Shown here piece by piece: positions 19,601 through 26,742 of a stretch of 64,000 nt of DNA. The position numbers and the translations under genes were made by a program. The DNA is from Rhizobium sp. Root1220 (GTDB lineage: Bacteria; Pseudomonadota; Alphaproteobacteria; Rhizobiales; Rhizobiaceae), in assembly GCF_001426265.1 (NCBI RefSeq), contig NZ_LMDG01000032.1:303900-367899 (forward strand). The letters are read 5' to 3'. Every line of letters begins with the position of its first letter. Positions within the stretch are counted from its first letter, which is position 1. The notes beneath the pieces are model-generated. The model was not told the origin of the DNA. It did not search any database and saw only the letters and a list, made by a program, of their open reading frames with translations.

Positions 19601-22301
19601 TTCGATCGCCGATGTCGAAGCTGAGGCTGTAGCTGGCGCCTTCCTGGAGAACCACGCCGGTATCTCGCGACAGCATGGCGTCTTGGCCAAGCCAGGCGAC
19701 ATTCGTCCCCTGCAGTCCCGCCGGATTGATCACGGCGGCAGTCGGTGCAAACAGGCCGCCCGTCCCGGTCATCGTCCAGCCGGTCGGTGCCGTGAGCGTA
19801 TAGTTGCCAAGCGCGTCGACGATCACGTTGGGGGCGCCCGATGCAAGTGAATCCGCCTCGAAGCTGGCATTGCTGATCGCCGCTGCCTGACTGCCCGTGG
19901 TCGTCAGGCCGACCAGTGCCATTGCCGCGTCGCGCTTGCCCTCGAGCGTCGTCGCTTCCAAGATTGACTCATGGGTACCGTAGGCGGCGATGAAGTTGAT
20001 GATCGACGCTTCATGCTTGAGGTGGCCGGCAAAGTCGATCCAGCTCTCATAGGGTTTCAGCAGGGCATCCTGGTTGGTGGCTTCGTAGAACTGCGCGCGC
20101 GCTTCGTTGAGAGACGGCACACCGGTGTCGCGACCGCGTGCCAGATTGATGGTGGCAAGGTCGAGCGGCAGGCCGAGCAGGTTGTTGCGCAAGGCGCTGG
20201 TAACAAATTCGTCGATCTCGTTGCCGACCTGACGGGTCATGCCGCGGATGATTGCGCCGGCGCTGATGCCGTCGACCACCTCGGTCGTCCCGCCATTGTT
20301 GGCGAACTGGATCGGGTTGAGGAAGCCCTCGATCAGGCTGATCTGATCTTCGTTGAAGGTCGGATCGAAGCGATCGATCGTTTCTGTCAGCATCGAGTGG
20401 CCGAAGCGGTAGACGACATGCGCGAACTCGGCGACGATCGACGGATCGATCGTAACGTCATAGCCGTCCGGCACCAGGAACACGTTAATGTTCGGCTGGA
20501 TCTTGCGTGCAAATTCTTCGAACACGAGATGCTGGTACTGCATTTCGGTGCCGAACTTGGCGGCCTGGAACAGTCGCTCGCCATCCCAGATCAGCCCGGC
20601 CGCCGTTGCAGGAACCGCGGCGACGTCGTTGACGAGCCATTCGTTCAAAAAAGCCACCGCTTCGGCCGGTGTTGCGCCGTCCGCCAGCATTGCCTGTGCG
20701 TCCGCCAGTACGACCGTCTTGGTGTGTTCCACCAGACGGTTGTGCTCCGCGTGGAAGACGTGGTGGACAGCGGTCAGGCCGATATTCTCGTTGGCGCGGC
20801 CATCACCAGCGACGTAATGCGCATCGAGCAGTTCGTCGTCGTAGGCACCGGGTTCGAACCCGGGATTGTTCAACCCGATTTCGATGTCGCCATCGGCCAG
20901 GCCGTCAGGAACCGCGTTGTGGGCGATGTCGGCGAGGAACGCATGGCCGGTGAGGAATGCGTTCGCCGGCACCAGGACACCAAGGCCACCGTTGGCGGCT
21001 GGATTGCCTTCCACCAGCCCGGTCGAAGTCACGATCTGCGGGAAGCCGTTGAGACCGGGGATGAAGTTGCCGTACTGGTCGGTTGCCAGAAGCGGGACAT
21101 TGCCGACATTGACGTCGAGCAGCTGGATACCGAGGAGGGACGCCGCCTGGGCCTTGAGTTCGCCCCAGGTCGCCATGCCACCATTGCCGCCCTCAATGAG
21201 GTTGCCGGTCGAAACCGGGTCTCCTGCCGCATCGAATGCATACTGGCGCAGAAACACCTGATGCGAAGGATGGGAGGAATACGTCTGGTTCTGGTCGACG
21301 AAGGCAGTGGTGGTGTTGACCGGGCGATCGGTATTGTCAGCGGCTTCGTTTATTGCCGTTAGCGGGTTGTCGACGAGAATGCCGTCCGGTCCTGGTCCTA
21401 CATTCGTCGCGCGCGTCAGGACCATGAAGTTGGTCGGGCTGGTCGGATCGTACAGCGGATCGTCCGGCAGCAGCGGGATAAAGACGGTGCCGCTGCCGCC
21501 CTTGGCGACGAGGTCGAGGCCATGATCGAAGAACTGGCCGAAGAGCGTGAACCAGGAGTTGAACGGCGCCGACAGACCTTCGTCGGGCGCGGCATTGGTG
21601 ATCACGATGTTTGCGCCGTTGAGCTCGATGCCACTGGAAGTGAGCAGAGTCATGAGCGCGTCGTCAGCAGCGTCCAGAGCGGTCTCCGCCGAGAGAAGGT
21701 TGGCGGCAGCGTCGGCGGCTGCTTGTTGGAGCGCCACATTTCCTGGGCTGGCCGACGCTGCCGCCTGCGCTTCGGCATTGACGCGCGCAGCGGAATTGAC
21801 GGCGTTGAAAAGAGGCTTCAGCGGCTCATAGGCGGCGCTGATCTGCCCCGTAACCGCGATCTGGTTCGCCGCCGGCACGATACCGGCGCGTTGCAGCCCG
21901 GTCAGGATTGCCGACGGGTTGCCAAGGGTCTGATCGACGATAAGATTTGAGATGGTGCGGATACTGCTGTCGACGACAATGGAATTGGGATTGGTGGACG
22001 GGTTGTAATTCGGCGCGGTCGGCATCGCAGGCGCGCCGCCGGGGCCGTCCATGTCGAGCGGCGTGCCGGCTGCAGGCCGAAAAATCGTGCCCAGATGCTC
22101 GGGGAATTCGGTGTCGGCCGCGCCCCATTCGGTATGAAGAAGGTTGTTATAGGTGCCATCGACGGTACGCAGGCCCCAGGCCAGGTTATACGTGGGAATA
22201 AGGCCACCCGCGCCATAGAGCGGCTGTCCGGCCGCGTGGGCCTCGGCGATCTTGATCTGCGCCAGAATGAAATCGAGATCTGACCGAATGTAGGTGACCA
22301 T
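13674..22301 (-). CDS. 2875-aa RTX heme peroxidase (peroxicin / rhizobiocin-like), T1SS substrate
   Basis: An animal-type heme peroxidase joined to a very long RTX region. The catalytic domain spans about residues 200-1060: distal site FGQFFDHGLDLV (about 258), TAVHHVFHAEHNRL (about 513), and proximal His in FAHVVYRFGHSML (about 628). A domain of about 165 residues, from NASFEADSLAS (810) to about 977, interrupts it and resembles a jelly-roll carbohydrate-binding-like fold. RTX nonapeptides (GGxGxDxLx) run from about 1147 to 2780, broken by several beta domains including one with ATISYTYSENSFDAGETV. The C-terminus LTASDFDL fits a type I secretion signal. I start at the ATG at 22301, which has GGGAGAG five bases upstream. 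Related rhizobial proteins have, to my recollection, been called rhizobiocins. Substrate unknown; likely secreted by the exporter genes that follow. Confidence 0.9.
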   Translation of the reverse strand: MVTYIRSDLDFILAQIKIAEAHAAGQPLYGAGGLIPTYNLAWGLRTVDGTYNNLLHTEWGAADTEFPEHLGTIFRPAAGTPLDMDGPGGAPAMPTAPNYNPSTNPNSIVVDSSIRTISNLIVDQTLGNPSAILTGLQRAGIVPAANQIAVTGQISAAYEPLKPLFNAVNSAARVNAEAQAAASASPGNVALQQAAADAAANLLSAETALDAADDALMTLLTSSGIELNGANIVITNAAPDEGLSAPFNSWFTLFGQFFDHGLDLVAKGGSGTVFIPLLPDDPLYDPTSPTNFMVLTRATNVGPGPDGILVDNPLTAINEAADNTDRPVNTTTAFVDQNQTYSSHPSHQVFLRQYAFDAAGDPVSTGNLIEGGNGGMATWGELKAQAASLLGIQLLDVNVGNVPLLATDQYGNFIPGLNGFPQIVTSTGLVEGNPAANGGLGVLVPANAFLTGHAFLADIAHNAVPDGLADGDIEIGLNNPGFEPGAYDDELLDAHYVAGDGRANENIGLTAVHHVFHAEHNRLVEHTKTVVLADAQAMLADGATPAEAVAFLNEWLVNDVAAVPATAAGLIWDGERLFQAAKFGTEMQYQHLVFEEFARKIQPNINVFLVPDGYDVTIDPSIVAEFAHVVYRFGHSMLTETIDRFDPTFNEDQISLIEGFLNPIQFANNGGTTEVVDGISAGAIIRGMTRQVGNEIDEFVTSALRNNLLGLPLDLATINLARGRDTGVPSLNEARAQFYEATNQDALLKPYESWIDFAGHLKHEASIINFIAAYGTHESILEATTLEGKRDAAMALVGLTTTGSQAAAISNASFEADSLASGAPNVIVDALGNYTLTAPTGWTMTGTGGLFAPTAAVINPAGLQGTNVAWLGQDAMLSRDTGVVLQEGASYSLSFDIGDRTDTVWPGGVARLVSSGGTVLATQALAAPLDGNWSTVAFQTAAIASALAGQTLRIEIQQTGGTSNQILVDDIQLNVLQPLAPLDEADRQAFLNGTGQYAGNLGGLNLVDLWIGGLAEEIMPFGGMLGSTFNFVFETQMEKLQSGDRFYYLQRLDGLHLFGEMENNSFASMIMRNTDATHLPSDVFSTPGLILEVNQTRQFNDLDGDGVMENTDPTGEGILTQLVIRNNPATPGADTNYLRYTGGDHVVMGGTEANDTIIAGVGDDTLFGDGGNDRLEGGFGNDIINGGDGDDIIVDSGGDDNIKAGKGNDVVHAGPGLDLVMGNDGQDFIFLGTDMGSEVFAGTGNDFIYGNKNAERILGNEGNDWIETGTFDGAPGDNFDEIFSHDTIDGHDVFLGDGGFDEFIGEGGDDIFVGSAGRGKMVGMSGFDWATYKDNPNFVNADLSIPIVFDEAPTLPQNASLDEYESVEGLSGTRFDDILSGTNTLAAERLPAAQGGTEGYQGSALAAEGIALIRGLQEVLGAGVTEYSAGDIILGGDGSDIMRGLAGDDIIDGDKWLDVQIGVFAPGDVDHTGTPLELVNSMTALAARMFNGTINPGQLSIVRTIRTDTTTGDIDTARYQGARADYTFGATSDGRVTVTDVTELNLDGSDTLSGVERLQFTDGTVGLIVGTAGNDVLNGTTGDDLLLGLGGNDVLNAGDGNDILVGGPSTAATSSNYVDNFTTPVLNGSNGTAPWTSSWVETGDNGNTSSATAGQIRIDDSDNNQLRLRDDDTDAGNGTATITRSVNLSGAASATISYTYSENSFDAGETVTVQFAADGVNFNQTIQTINNNSGNGSITNAPLTGPFGANSAIRFVVAGTNANSANPIDYVAIDSLTIAFSGAAETLNGGAGNDTYVINLGDGIDIINETSGTDRITVGGTVPPALPAALTGLNMFEVTTGGGNDDLVIQFNGQQVTVTDHFDTAGEAVEFINFNGSTFEGHVLTGDYALSTDDNGDRTAAAGVNTALAGTTGGDTLTGNDGFDLLFGHDGNDTLNGGLGEDLLVGGSGNDTLDGGDDLDTLVGGAGNDTYIDETGEDIIVEAAGAAGGVDTVETLAAAYSLVGKANVENLTYTGVDADPFVGTGNELNNRIEGGDLNDVLDGLVGADTMIGGLGDDTYVVDNTGDIVDEDANEGTDLVNASVTYTLGADVDNLTLTGAAAINGTGNALANVITGNAAANQLFGGSGDDTINGGGGADLLEGGIGNDALDGGADADIIIGGAGNDTINVANGNDVVRYTASGFGADTINNFDATGGSAATQDLIDLSAFGLTAANIGTTAASRIQLTDVEDGATDDTLITIRDAANAVIGTIRIEEVDVTNITASDFILAGPPAAVLPGATANNDTLNGTANADTINALAGNDTVNGGGGNDVISGGLNGTGGPGADILNGGDGDDTIIWNANNATAASLVNSDGVDRINGGTEGTGGDTFVINGNGTAETYRIYTLAAWDAVGVNNLSSFAGRTPEIVITRGGTAFANVIAELTDIEEIRINGSDPAGGTTTVGGDNIQVIGDFSGTSLRLNTITIDGEAGDDTIDISSLGSAHRIVFKSNGGHDTIVGTLRPQDVIELPAGTTPDDYVTTTDENGVTTMTSANHSIRFTSEGGLPEFTDTGDGDGGGDGDGGGDGEVETPPPSPSTPTGAPVVGTVAADVLLGTSNGDTILALGGNDSVIAAAGADIVRGDDGDDFIVAGAGNDIVFGGAGNDDIFGGDDNDMLYGDAGADRIFADGGNDMIQTGLGNDTAYGGDGNDMFVAETGDGDDTYYGDAGTDTLDMAAITANLTVDLGSGFMARGSAVSSQSGDDTLWGIENIVTGSGNDTIIANASANVIDGGAGNDKFRFLSEADADGDTIIGFQPGDKIDLSATDANNGLAGNQSFTLVAGSNLSGAAQLIVTHETRVDGEYTVVQGSVDADNAAELRLSIKGNHNLTASDFDL

Positions 22302-22866
22302 AGCTTCTCTCCCGTTGCTTGGTTGGCTGCAAATCTTCGGCAGCCGTGTTCCGGACACGTTGAGAGACCCCACCAAAAGAGTGGATCTGCTTGGCCAGTA
22401 TTGCTTTTTTGGCGTAGTCTCCCGTAAGCAGATACTGACCGAGCGAGGCCTGCGGGAACAGGTCCCATGGTCTATCGATATCAACTGACCTTGGTCGCAG
22501 GCATCACTGAACTTTAGGACACCAGCGGCGCTATCTTTAGGGTAGCGGCCGCCTTCACTGACTTCTGACACCGGGCTGATCGGCCGCGTGCATCGGCCGC
22601 CGGTGTCGAAGCCTGCCGTTGGCGTTCGGATCTGCCTTGGGCCGCGTGCTCGACGCCCTGCGGGCCCCCTATGCTTCGGTATGGTACCAAGCGCCCTTTT
22701 GACCTGATAGTTTCAAGTATCGGACGGTGGCGCCGAAGTTTGCTTTCTCGTCCGGATGGAAAGGAATTGCAGACAACGGTTCTGGTGCCGGATCGGCGTC
22801 GCTGATTCATCACTGCTTTGAGTACCTCCCGCGGTGCCAGATTGCAGAGTAAAGAAGGATGCAAAA
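22302..22866. other. Intergenic region between RTX peroxidase and DUF2188 gene
   Basis: About 565 bases with no convincing gene on either strand. It should contain the divergent promoters of the peroxidase operon (minus) and the DUF2188 gene (plus). I could not assign a -35/-10 pair or an operator with confidence. Confidence 0.5.
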
Positions 22867-23106
22867 GTGCAGATTACCTATCATATCGGCAGGCACGACG
22901 GCGGGTGGAGCTACAGGCTCGGTGACGTTTGGTCAGAGGCCTTCTCAACACACGGCGCGGCGCTATCGGCCGCTAAGCATGCGGCACTCCGGCAGCAGGT
23001 CGAGGGCAAGAGCGCCGAGATTCTGTATCAGGACGAAACGGGGGTCTGGCATCACGAGTATGTTCGTTCGGACGACCGCCCGGAAGCAATCGTGGCGGAT
23101 CGGTGA
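22867..23106 (+). CDS. Small DUF2188-like protein
   Basis: 79 aa. The pattern ITYHIGRHDGGWSYRLGDVWSEAFSTHGAALSAAKHAA, ending in ILYQDETGVWHHEY, matches small DUF2188-type proteins: two beta hairpins flanking a helix rich in Ala. Their function is not known. The start is a GTG with AAGGA seven bases upstream; a GTG at 22834 is in frame but lacks a ribosome site. No membrane segment. It precedes minC on the same strand by 250 bases, but the CtrA-type sites between them argue for separate transcription. Confidence 0.7.
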   Translation: MQITYHIGRHDGGWSYRLGDVWSEAFSTHGAALSAAKHAALRQQVEGKSAEILYQDETGVWHHEYVRSDDRPEAIVADR

Positions 23107-23299
23107 TGCCGGGCTATGGGGCCTGCCGTTCTTTTTCGAGTCGCCATCACCAAGCAGCCCTCATGCTGATGAAGTTCAGCCGCCGGACGACCCTCATGAC
23201 TGGTTCAAAAGGCGGGTTTCACGGCGATCAGGAAACGCGCCGCGAGTCCGCTGTCCGTCCAGCCAGACTGTTTGAAATTCCCTTCACATTTGGGCTCCG

Positions 23300-23351
23300 T
23301 TAACTTTTTGTTAACCAAAGCAGCGCTACACATGGTCAACGATTTCTTAAC
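23300..23351 (+). promoter_or_regulatory. Two CtrA-type binding sites upstream of minC
   Basis: Site 1 (23300-23315) is TTAA-CTTTTTG-TTAAC, an exact match to the CtrA consensus TTAA-N7-TTAAC. Site 2 (23336-23351) is TCAA-CGATTTC-TTAAC, one mismatch, ending four bases before the minC ATG. Their starts are 36 bases apart. CtrA control of min genes has been reported in Sinorhizobium; here it is inferred from sequence. Confidence 0.7.
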
Positions 23352-23355
23352 ATAG

Positions 23356-24078
23356 ATGACCAAAGTGCTAACAGACGCTCGCTCGATCCGTATAAAGGGC
23401 CGCTCTTTTCTGGCGGTCATGCTGTCACCGGATCTGCCTTTCGATGACTGGTTGATCCGACTGGACGATCTGGCTGCTCGTTCCGCGGGCTTCTTTTTGG
23501 GACGCCCTGTCGTGCTCGATGTGACGGATCTCGCAATCGACAGGACGCAGTTGAAAGACCTTATCGCGGAACTGACGGCCCGCAATGTGAGTGTCATGGG
23601 GATAGAGGGCGGACGGCCATCGATTCTCGGTCCAGGCATGCCGCCCGCCCTCAAGGGTGGTCGCCCGGTGTCCGACCTCGAAGTGCCTCAACCGGAGCCA
23701 ACTAACGAATTGACGAGCAGGCCTGCGCCACAGGAGATCCGACAGACGACGCAATCGATCGTCATCAGAGAGCCGGTGCGTTCCGGGCAATCGGTGATCT
23801 TTCCGGAAGGCGATGTAACGGTCATCGGCTCGGTTGCATCAGGCTCGGAGATCATCGCGGGGGGGTCCGTGCACATATACGGGACGTTGCGTGGGCGTGC
23901 GATGGCAGGGTCGGTCGGAAATGCGTCGGCGCGTATCTTCTGCCGCAAGCTTGAGGCGGAACTTGTCGCAATCGACGGTATCTACAAAATGGCAGAAGAC
24001 ATGGCACCAAACCTTCGCGGGCAGGCTGTGCAGCTCTGGCTCGAAGACGACGCGATCAAGGCCGAAAAACTTATCTGA
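23356..24078 (+). CDS. minC: Septum site-determining protein MinC
   Basis: 240 aa. Inhibits FtsZ ring formation away from mid-cell, recruited to the membrane by MinD. The N-terminal domain (about 1-100, FtsZ-binding) begins IRIKGRSFLAVML. A Pro/Thr-rich linker follows (about 100-140), then the C-terminal MinD-binding beta-helix (about 145-235) with the family motifs VRSGQSVIFPEGDVTVIGSVASGSEIIAGGSVHIYG (given here as a region near residues 140-175), GRAMAG and ARIFCRKLEAELVAIDG. No strong ribosome site precedes the ATG, and CtrA-type site 2 lies immediately upstream, so the transcript leader must be short. First gene of minCDE, 32 bases before minD. Confidence 0.97.
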   Translation: MTKVLTDARSIRIKGRSFLAVMLSPDLPFDDWLIRLDDLAARSAGFFLGRPVVLDVTDLAIDRTQLKDLIAELTARNVSVMGIEGGRPSILGPGMPPALKGGRPVSDLEVPQPEPTNELTSRPAPQEIRQTTQSIVIREPVRSGQSVIFPEGDVTVIGSVASGSEIIAGGSVHIYGTLRGRAMAGSVGNASARIFCRKLEAELVAIDGIYKMAEDMAPNLRGQAVQLWLEDDAIKAEKLI

Positions 24079-24110
24079 GCCGGGGCTGGCCAGGACATTA
24101 GGAGAGCAAG

Positions 24111-24926
24111 ATGGGGAAAGTCATCGTCGTCACTTCAGGCAAAGGTGGAGTTGGCAAGACAACTTCTACCGCTGCACTTGGAGCGGCTCTGGCACAGCGA
24201 AACGAGAAAGTCGTCGTCGTCGATTTTGACGTCGGGCTGCGGAATCTCGATCTGGTGATGGGTGCGGAGCGCAGGGTTGTCTACGACCTGATCAACGTTA
24301 TTCAGGGTGACGCGAAACTGCCGCAGGCGCTGATCCGCGACAAACGACTGGAAACGCTCTTCCTTCTCCCGGCCTCCCAGACCAGGGACAAGGACAATCT
24401 GACCGCCGAGGGTGTCGAGCGCGTCATGAACGACCTGAAGCGCAATTTCGACTGGGTCATCTGCGATAGCCCCGCCGGGATCGAGCGCGGTGCCACACTC
24501 GCCATGCGGCATGCGGATGTTGCCGTCGTCGTGACGAACCCCGAGGTCTCGTCGGTTCGCGATTCCGACCGCATTATCGGCCTTCTGGACTCCAAGACTG
24601 CCAAGGCCGAGCGAGGCGAGCGTATGGAGAAGCACCTGTTGCTGACCCGCTACGACGCCAATCGTGCCGATCGCGGCGACATGCTCAAAGTCGACGACGT
24701 TCTGGAAATTCTTTCGATCCCGTTGCTGGGTATTATTCCCGAAAGCATGGATGTTCTGCGCGCCTCCAATATCGGCGCGCCAGTCACTTTGGCTGACGGT
24801 CGCTGTGCGCCGGCCATGGCCTATTTCGACGCTGCCCGCCGGCTGGCGGGCGAGGACGTACCGATGACGATTCCAGGAGAGAAGCGGGGCTTCTTCGGCA
24901 AGATTTTCGGAAGGAAGGCCGCATGA
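24111..24926 (+). CDS. minD: Septum site-determining ATPase MinD
   Basis: 271 aa. A membrane-cycling ATPase that carries MinC and is displaced by MinE. Deviant Walker A GKGGVGKT (about residues 10-17), VVVDFDVGLRNLDLVMG, DWVICDSPAGIE and VVTNPEVSSVRDSDR are all canonical. The C-terminal amphipathic membrane-targeting helix is visible as RGFFGKIFGRKAA. A clear AGGAG lies seven bases upstream. The stop overlaps the minE ATG (ATGA), indicating translational coupling. Length is normal for the family. Confidence 0.98.
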   Translation: MGKVIVVTSGKGGVGKTTSTAALGAALAQRNEKVVVVDFDVGLRNLDLVMGAERRVVYDLINVIQGDAKLPQALIRDKRLETLFLLPASQTRDKDNLTAEGVERVMNDLKRNFDWVICDSPAGIERGATLAMRHADVAVVVTNPEVSSVRDSDRIIGLLDSKTAKAERGERMEKHLLLTRYDANRADRGDMLKVDDVLEILSIPLLGIIPESMDVLRASNIGAPVTLADGRCAPAMAYFDAARRLAGEDVPMTIPGEKRGFFGKIFGRKAA

Positions 24927-25183
24927 GCATTTTCAGTCTTTTCACCAAGCAGAGAACCGCGCCTGCCGCCCGTGAGCGGCTCCAGGTCCTGCTGGCCCAT
25001 GAACGATCCTCTACGGGTTCGGACCTGATTTCAGTGTTGCGCGAGGAGATCCTTGCCGTGATCGCCAAGCACGTGCAGGTCGACGCCGACCGGGTGCATG
25101 TCAAGATGGATCGCGACGAGCACATGTCGATCCTGGAGATCGATGTGGAGATTCCGCTGCATGCGGCCGTGAAGGCGGCTTGA
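24923..25183 (+). CDS. minE: Cell division topological specificity factor MinE
   Basis: 86 aa. Stimulates MinD ATPase and sets the division plane. The N-terminal membrane-binding and anti-MinCD segment (MSIFSLFTKQRTAP...ARERLQVLLAHERS) is followed by the dimerisation domain with LREEILAVIAKHVQV and VHVKMDRDEHMSILEIDVEIPL. Length is typical. It overlaps minD by four bases and ends eight bases before a strong hairpin. Confidence 0.97.
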   Translation: MSIFSLFTKQRTAPAARERLQVLLAHERSSTGSDLISVLREEILAVIAKHVQVDADRVHVKMDRDEHMSILEIDVEIPLHAAVKAA

Positions 25184-25190
25184 TGTTGGC

Positions 25191-25214
25191 AGGTGGCACC
25201 CCACGGTGCCACCT
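25191..25214 (+). terminator. Hairpin after minE
   Basis: Perfect 10-bp inverted repeat AGGTGGCACC and GGTGCCACCT with a CCAC loop, eight bases after the minE stop. No T-run follows on either strand, so it is a likely but imperfect end of the minCDE transcript, possibly serving the convergent small gene as well. Confidence 0.55.
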
Positions 25215-25273
25215 ATAGTCCAAAATGGTTGGTCTTGCGGCATCCGCCTGGCCGGCGCGCCCCTATCCAATTG

Positions 25274-25537
25274 CTAATACTCAGGACGTGGGCGCAACGC
25301 ATCTGCGCTGTCATCAAGCTCGGCTTGAGCGGCATTGAGGGCATTGCCTTCACCTGGAAATGTCTTGCTGTCGACAGGAGGCAGCTCACCTTTGGTATCC
25401 GACACGCGATAGAACCACTGTTCATCGGCACCCTCTACCGTCAGCATGAACCGGCCGTAGCTCGCATAGGCCCGGCCGTTGTCGTCGCGCAGCCACCCCG
25501 CGGTGGGATAGGGTTTCTTCTTCTTGAAGAGGAGCAT
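25274..25537 (-). CDS. Hypothetical 87-aa protein
   Basis: I do not recognise this family. The start at 25537 follows a near-perfect AAGGAGG with a six-base spacer, which is the main evidence that it is expressed. The N-terminus is basic (LLFKKKKPYP), followed by a likely beta-rich core (GWLRDDNGRAYASYGRFMLTVEGADEQWFYRVSD) and an acidic tail with a helix (ALNAAQAELDDSADALRPRPEY). No signal peptide or membrane segment. It converges on minE with the hairpin between them. Confidence 0.7.
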   Translation of the reverse strand: MLLFKKKKPYPTAGWLRDDNGRAYASYGRFMLTVEGADEQWFYRVSDTKGELPPVDSKTFPGEGNALNAAQAELDDSADALRPRPEY

Positions 25538-25739
25538 TCTTGCCTCCTTTCGGCAGAACTTCAAAGTACGATTTTTGGCTCCTGTGAAAACCGAATATAC
25601 TCGGTATGGTTTCAAATCTGTTGTATGCGCTCATGCACCTTCATCACGCACGGCACCTTGCCGCTGCGTGCCTGCCTCGCGGAACTCAACGGCATCGTCA
25701 GCTGTGTGTAGCGCGATGGCTTTGGCTTGGGCCTGACTT

Positions 25740-26561
25740 TCAATAGGGGGCGAGCGGAGAGTCGGAAGCAGGGAACGCAGCCGCCTGCCGTGTGAAGGGC
25801 TCGTGATATTGAAAGAGCGAACCGTGCCCGGCGTCCGGATAGGTCATGAAAACTGCTTTCGAGAGGATCTCGCTCAACCAATAGGAGTTTCGGACGGGGA
25901 TCATCTGGTCGCCGACACCGTTGACGACGAGCGTCGGCTGGCGGATGTTCTTCAGATCGGCGAAGCGCTCGCCGCTGAATTGCTCCCCTTCCCGAAACGC
26001 CGCGATCTGAGCTCCAGCAACCTTGCGCCCGGAAACAGGCTCGCGATCCTTCGTCCGCTGCATCAGCCTTCCGATGAAAGCCTGACCGGCATCCTGGCTT
26101 GCTGGCGACGACGCGAAGAAGATCTTTTGCAGGATCGCATATCCCTTCAGCGTACGATCGCCGAAGTGCTTGGCCAATAAGGGCTTTTCCAGGTGCATGA
26201 TATCTTCGCTACCACGTGGAGCGGTGCCGACGAAAATGATCCGCCGAAAGATGGACGGACGATCCAACGCGATCTGCTGCGCCACCATCCCGCCAAGCGA
26301 CTATCCGACGATGTCGCAGCGGCCGATGCCGAGGCCATCCAGAAATGCGAGCGCATGCTCGGCCATGCGAGCGATCGTTGGCGGCACATCACCGGACGGG
26401 CGGCCTATGCCGGCATTGTCGAAAAGGATGACCTCTCTGTCGGCGGCAAGCGGGTCGGTGACGGCAGGATCCCAGTTGTCCAGCGTTCCGGTGAAGTGCT
26501 GGAGGAACAGCAGCGGCAGTCCCGAGCTTTTTCCGAAACGCCTGAAGGCGCGCAGTGCCAT
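25740..26561 (-). pseudogene. Alpha/beta hydrolase pseudogene interrupted by an amber stop
   Basis: Two open stretches in the same reading frame (26561-26304, then from 26300 to 25740) are separated only by a TAG at 26303-26301. Joined, they read CDIVG-stop-SLGGMVAQQIALD, that is, the nucleophile elbow GxSxGG with the stop replacing the residue before the catalytic Ser. The rest of the triad looks intact: Asp in VVNGVGDQMIP and His in YPDAGHGSLFQYHE. The N-terminal part (FRRFGKSSGLPLLFLQHFTGTLDNWDP) is typical, but the residues before it read better in another frame, hinting at a second lesion near the start. Single-base substitution or sequencing error could both explain the TAG. Same strand as the chloroperoxidase-like gene upstream. 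Confidence 0.75.
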
Positions 26562-26742
26562 CCCCGGGTTCCCGGCTTCCCTGCAGGATGCAGTGGACGC
26601 AGGCGACGGAAAGTGGCTGTGGAACGTTGGCGATCATACCGCTCGCCCGTGTGCAGCGGCTCAAACTGTGTTGCGCGTGCACAGGCGCGTTGCACGACCA
26701 CAGTGCCCGGCGCCAGTTCAGGGACGCCGAGCGGTCTTGCTG

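Noticed and set aside
13674..22301. Several long open frames (up to about 560 codons) on the plus strand across the peroxidase gene
   Set aside because: They mirror the RTX repeats (Asp/Gly codons read backwards as Val/Ala/Ser/Pro) and have no ribosome sites or family motifs.
22514..22864. A 116-codon minus-strand open frame upstream of the peroxidase
   Set aside because: Arg/Ser-rich translation, no ribosome site and no family resemblance; treated as spacer.
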